This document shows, piece after piece, positions 60,120 to 64,000 of a DNA stretch of 64,000 nucleotides. Origin of the DNA: Ligula intestinalis (lineage: Eukaryota; Platyhelminthes; Cestoda; Diphyllobothriidea; Diphyllobothriidae); assembly GCA_036362985.1 (NCBI GenBank), contig JAYGXS010000003.1, positions 64,132,292 through 64,196,291 of the forward strand, read 5' to 3'. Position 1 is the first letter of the stretch. Every line of letters begins with the position of its first letter. The notes beneath the pieces are model-generated. The model was not told the origin of the DNA and searched no databases. It was given only the letters and a program-made list of their open reading frames with translations. Both the position numbers and the translations under genes were made by a program.

Positions 60120-61590
60120 GGAATTAGAGCAGCCGCCAGAACACAAGTTCAAACGAAGAAAAAGAAGAGACTTGTCAATGTTAATAGACGTTCGTGAAAA
60201 ACACAGGCAGAGAGACGGCTTTGCCTGGAGACTAATGCCATACGTCAGCGATATCGACGCTCACAAGATACCGAAGATCAAATGCTGCAAAGAAGATGCG
60301 CAGACGCGATTCGCCATCAAATTAACTTCTCCCAAGAAACCGAGGTCCAAACCCTGCGAAGGAGAGAGCTAGGTAGATTAAGAGATTCGCAACGTCGGCA
60401 AAACGAATTACCCAGACGTAGAAGTGCACGTCTGACTTGCAAGCATCACAGAGAGTGGATCAAAGCCCAAACGATGCTGCAAACTCCAGTTTGCAACCAA
60501 TTCCCATACAGTTTGGCGACTCTGGCCCGTCGGTTGCTTCCATAACTGCTTAAGTGTGGGACAAAGCCTCAGTCAATTAGAGAAGGTAGAAGGTTGCGGA
60601 CATTGTCAGGCGAAAAAATGGTAGGTGAAACAAACGGCATGTGCTGTTCCAACGGCAAAGTTCTCCTGCATAACTTCCCTCATCCACCAGAAATACTCCA
60701 AACATTGCTTTCTGGTTATACCGACGACTTGAAGAATTTTCTTTCTAATGATAGAAAAATACAACGGTGCGTTTCAAATGACTTTATTTGGTGCCAACTT
60801 TGTTCATGAGGTTGGATTTATGCCTACCTTTAAGGTGAAAGGCCAGGTTTGCCACCGGATTCGATCGTTACTACCTCCTCCTGATGGCGAGCTGAAATTT
60901 CTACAAATATATTTCGTAGAAGACATAAACCTACAGGCTCAAAGCGCATCCCGAGTGTACCCAGGCTTAAAGCATCATATAATACTGTCCCTTCAAGACA
61001 TACTACACCAGCGCAATGGCTGCAATAACAATTTCAAGTCCGCCCTGGAGATAAACGCTTCAATTGACTTCAATATTGTCATAGATGCCGATAAACATCC
61101 TCGTGGAGAACACCAACGAACATTTTATGCTCCCGCATGCAACGAGGTGGCCGTCACTATGTCAGAAACACAGCACGGCAACAGGGATATTGTCTTGAGA
61201 AGGAGGGACGATAGGTTGCAAAGGATATACAATATCAACGTAAAATTTTGCGACTCAGCGAAGTCCATCAAGTACGTCTGCAAGTACATCAACAAAGGAT
61301 CCGATGCCACCATGTACTCTCTCAACCACAGTAGCAACAATGATGAGATTTCCCAGTATGAAATGGGCAGAGAAATCAGCAGCAATGAGGCATTCTGGAG
61401 AATCTTTGGTCTTGATATCCATAACCGTTTTCACGGCCATTCAACACTTAAGCGTCCACCTAGAAAATGGCCAAAAGATTTACTTTACGGAAGGATTCTT
61501 CTTGGATCAGCTTCAGAATCCTAATCATACAACTTTGGCTGCTTTCTTCAAATTGTACCAGCAAGATTCGTTTGTCCAGAACTTTTGTAT
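60120..61590 (+). pseudogene. Helitron Rep/helicase protein, N-terminal part with Rep core missing
   Basis: The start is arginine-rich, with repeated units such as RRCADAIRHQ and RLRDSQRRQNELPRR, as in many animal Helitron proteins. Then come GMCCSNGKVLLHNFPHPPE, KYNGAFQMTLFGA, GFMPTFKVKGQVCHRIRSLL, LKFLQIYFVED and NEVAVTMSETQHGNRDIVLR. After RDDRLQRI (about 61207-61230) the sequence jumps directly to NINVKFCDSAKSIKYVCKYI, which in intact Helitron proteins lies beyond the Rep domain. The HUH metal-binding motif and tyrosines of the rolling-circle nuclease are therefore absent. SSNEAFWRIFGLDIHNRF and HLSVHLENGQKIYFTE follow with a frameshift near 61440. Helitrons move by rolling-circle transfer using Rep and a PIF1-type helicase, so this copy cannot have moved itself. 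Confidence 0.85.
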
Positions 61591-63578
61591 ATTCAGGTCC
61601 CCTCATACTACACATGGAATCGAAACAAGTGGGCCCGACGAAAGGTAGGTATTCCAGTCGAAGGACATCCAGGCGTCAAGTATGATGTGAAAATGGGCAG
61701 GATTTACACTGTTCACCCCTCTCAACAAGAATGCTTCTACTTACGAATGCTATACCATGAAGTTAAAGGTCCAACATCGTCTGAAGATTTTAGGACAATT
61801 GATGGTTTTCTGTGTTCTACCTACAGAGAAGCCTGTGCGAGGCGTGGTCTGCTTCAAGATGATAATCAGTGGGAGAACACCGTTGCATAAGCTGTCATTG
61901 CTAATGCTCCTTTTCAATTACGACGACTGCTTGCGTTGTTAATCAGAAGTTGTGAGTTGAACTACCCCCATGATCTATGGTTTAATTACAATAATGATAT
62001 GTCGGAAGACTACTAACATCAACTACAGTGACAAAATGCCCATCTTCCCGTAGACTTCAATGCCACCATCTACAACATGGAACTCAATCACATTGAAAAC
62101 ACCTTGATTGAAATGGGTGGAGAAAAACTTGAAAGGTATGGATTTCCTCCTTTTGACAGGAGCATTGGTAATCAGCTTCCAACTGAAATTCAGAAGGAAC
62201 TTTGCTACAATGTTACCCAGCTGGCAGCAAACGTGGCTTTTCAAAAACCAAGGATGCGGATTGATCAACTTCACGCATTCAACACTATTATTGACAGTGT
62301 CCATAACTGCATTAATGCCGACCACGTTTTCTTTTTGGATGCGCCCAGTGAAGCTTACAAAACGTTCGTCATTCAGCTGCTTTTGGCTGAGCTGCGCAAA
62401 GGAAGCAAAATTGTTTTGGCTGTTGCATCGGCTGGTATAGCAGCAACGTTACTTCCCGGTGGCCGGACTGCTCACAGTACCTTCAAGCTTCCTCTAAGGT
62501 TACCTGATGATGGCACCGCAACATGCCACCTAAGCAGAGGTAGTTAAACGGTGCTCAGCTATAATCTGGGACGAGTGTACCATGGCCAACAGAATTGCAC
62601 TGGAAGCGGTAGGCAGAACGCTGCGTGATGTCACAGGAAAAAAGCATTCCATTTGGTGGCATCACAATGGTGTTATCTGGTGATTTCCGCCAGACAACAC
62701 CGGTGATTAAAAGGAGTATCAGGGGTGACCAGGTAAAATTCTGCCTAAAATATTCAACGCTACGGTCAACGGTGAAAACATTAAAACTCACGACCAATGT
62801 GAGTGTTCACCTGCACAATGCCCATGAAAACGACGGATTCTCCACCAACATCTTGAAGATTGGCGAAGGCAAAACTGACAGCGATGCTAACGGAAACATC
62901 CCTATTAGTTTGGTTGCAAATTTGCTGAGCAATGATGAAGATCTTAGAGACAAAGTTTTCCCTGATCTTACAAAATAACTTAACCGACGCAGAATGGCTA
63001 TGCAAACAAGGAATTCCTGCTACGACCAATAAATTCGTCAATTCCATCAACGAAAGAATTAGCTATCTCCTTCCAGGTGAGGAACAACTGTAAAAATCAT
63101 TCGATACAACGGTTAATCCTTCCGACTGTGTTAATTATCCAGTTGAATTCCTGAACAGCTTGGAAATATCTGGTGTTTCATCGCACAAACTGGTTCTAAA
63201 GCTTGGCGCGCCAATTATGCTGATGAGAATTATTGATGCACCGCGGCTATGCAATGGCACTAGGCTAATTGTCAAGCGACTAATGTCATACCTTATACAG
63301 GCCACAATTATGACTGGTTGTGCAAAAGGGGAGACTGCTTACATCCCACGCACTCCTATCGTGCCATCTGACACTCCGTTTAATTTCCAATGACTTCAAT
63401 TTCCGGTGAAGGTTTGCTTCGCCATGTCGATCAACAAGTCCCAAGGTCAAACCTGGAAAAATTGTGCTTTTCCCACCGTCAGCTCTACGTAGCGATATCT
63501 CGGGTTGGCTCGAAAACCAATTTGTACGAATTGGCACCCAACGACGTTACGAGAAATATCGTTTACCCAGAAGCGTAA
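61591..63578 (+). pseudogene. Helitron PIF1-like helicase part, decayed
   Basis: Continues the same ORF: VPSYYTWNRNKWARRKVGIP, VEGHPGVKYDVKMGRIYTVH, ECFYLRMLYHEVKGPTS, then stops at 61888-61890, 62014-62016 and 62029-62031. Helicase motifs: FFLDAPSEAYKTF at 62329-62367 (Walker A, normally GGTGKT, here SEAYKT), VLAVASAGIAATLLPGGRTA (Ia), IIWDECTMAN at 62564-62593 (Walker B, DE kept), LSGDFRQTTPVI at 62673-62708 (motif III), FAMSINKSQGQTW at 63418-63456 and QLYVAISRVGSKTN near 63480-63521 (motifs V-VI). Frameshifts occur near 62545, 62640, 62970 and 63465, with stops at 63091-63093 and 63391-63393. The helicase loads and unwinds DNA during Helitron transposition. Lost Walker A glycines mean no ATP hydrolysis even before the stops. 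I did not find a convincing CTRR terminus with hairpin after 63578. Confidence 0.85.
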
Positions 63579-64000
63579 ATCTGACGAATCTACCTTCCAT
63601 TTCCTTACGGTAAGTATCAATCCTTATTTCCTGCCTTCTCATGATCCCAGATTTCTCACTATTGTTTAATCTCAAACTTCTGCTCTCGTATTGCCTACAT
63701 TTACCACTTTCCGCCGCATACATACTTATTAACTTGCTCATATTTTAATGCCACCTGTGGACACGTTTGTGATGCAGCTGGAAAAGCATGAAAAAAGTTT
63801 TTGTAATGATGCTAGAATAATTACATTGCCGCTCGGCAGCAAGCAAGGTTTGCCACCAAACTTCTCTGGCAGAAATTTTCTTTAAAAACCATACGGCTTG
63901 CTACTTTTCAGTACTTTGTTTGCTTAGAATAACTGTTGACGATCGTTGGACTCCCGTGTTTTGACATCTGGTCGCCAGACCCGGTAACCAGCAAGGGTGT
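63579..64000. other. sequence after Helitron ORF, nothing recognised
   Basis: If the element is complete at this side, its 3' hairpin and CTRR end should lie here. I looked for a short GC-rich palindrome just before CTAG or CTAA/CTGG and saw none that is convincing. No host gene is visible. Confidence 0.4.

Noticed and set aside
1..64000. CRISPR arrays, bacterial operons, rRNA genes or telomeric repeats
   Set aside because: No regularly spaced direct repeats, no ribosome-binding-site-led gene runs, no rRNA-like sequence and no telomere-type tandem arrays were seen.
63579..64000. Helitron 3' terminus
   Set aside because: A CTAG occurs near 63813 but no GC-rich hairpin precedes it at the right distance, so I do not mark an end.

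Overview
The window looks like a piece of an AT-rich animal genome. There are no operons or dense genes. It contains two exons of one ion-channel gene joined by a very long intron, and around them are decayed transposable elements. A flatworm, possibly a tapeworm, is my best guess, from the mix of GIY-YIG Penelope-like elements (PLEs), an RTE-type LINE and a long-intron TRPC gene. This is inference from family style and no single feature proves it.

Host gene: two minus-strand exons at 27323-26991 and 4111-3927 encode S2-S3 and S4-S5 type sequence of a TRPC-like channel. Their splice sites are canonical and their phases match: one base (T) at the end of the first plus GT at the start of the second rebuilds a Cys codon. 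The intron between them is about 22.9 kb and holds PLE tails, two MITE-like DNA transposon remnants and one copy of an unclassified repeat. Earlier and later exons were not found.

Transposon layout from left to right. At 3.2-3.8 kb there is a PLE reverse transcriptase fragment. At 6.9-8.9 kb there is a cluster of PLE 3' tails (family A) with a 186-bp pogo/Tigger-like MITE inside it and a 365-bp mariner-like MITE beside it. At 20.9-21.7 kb there is a family A GIY-YIG end. At 30.5-36.6 kb there is a dense block: a nearly full minus-strand PLE, a plus-strand PLE GIY-YIG end, and two copies of a three-copy repeat (third copy at 21.9-23.1 kb). At 41.8-42.5 kb there is a head-to-head pair of family A tails. 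At 47.8-50.1 kb lies the best preserved PLE (RT plus GIY-YIG), broken by two in-frame stops and an upstream frameshift. At 52.9-54.4 kb there is an RTE-like LINE fragment on the minus strand. At 60.1-63.6 kb there is a decayed Helitron protein whose Rep nuclease core is missing and whose Walker A loop is altered.

The observations I consider most worth following are: a recurring structured motif at the 3' ends of PLEs, CTGANGA-N-stem-RAAA, which resembles a hammerhead ribozyme core and shows compensatory stem changes between families; the Helitron with a clean Rep deletion; and a three-copy repeat carrying 36-nt and 24-nt exon-like modules at constant spacing. All mobile elements here look inactive as read.
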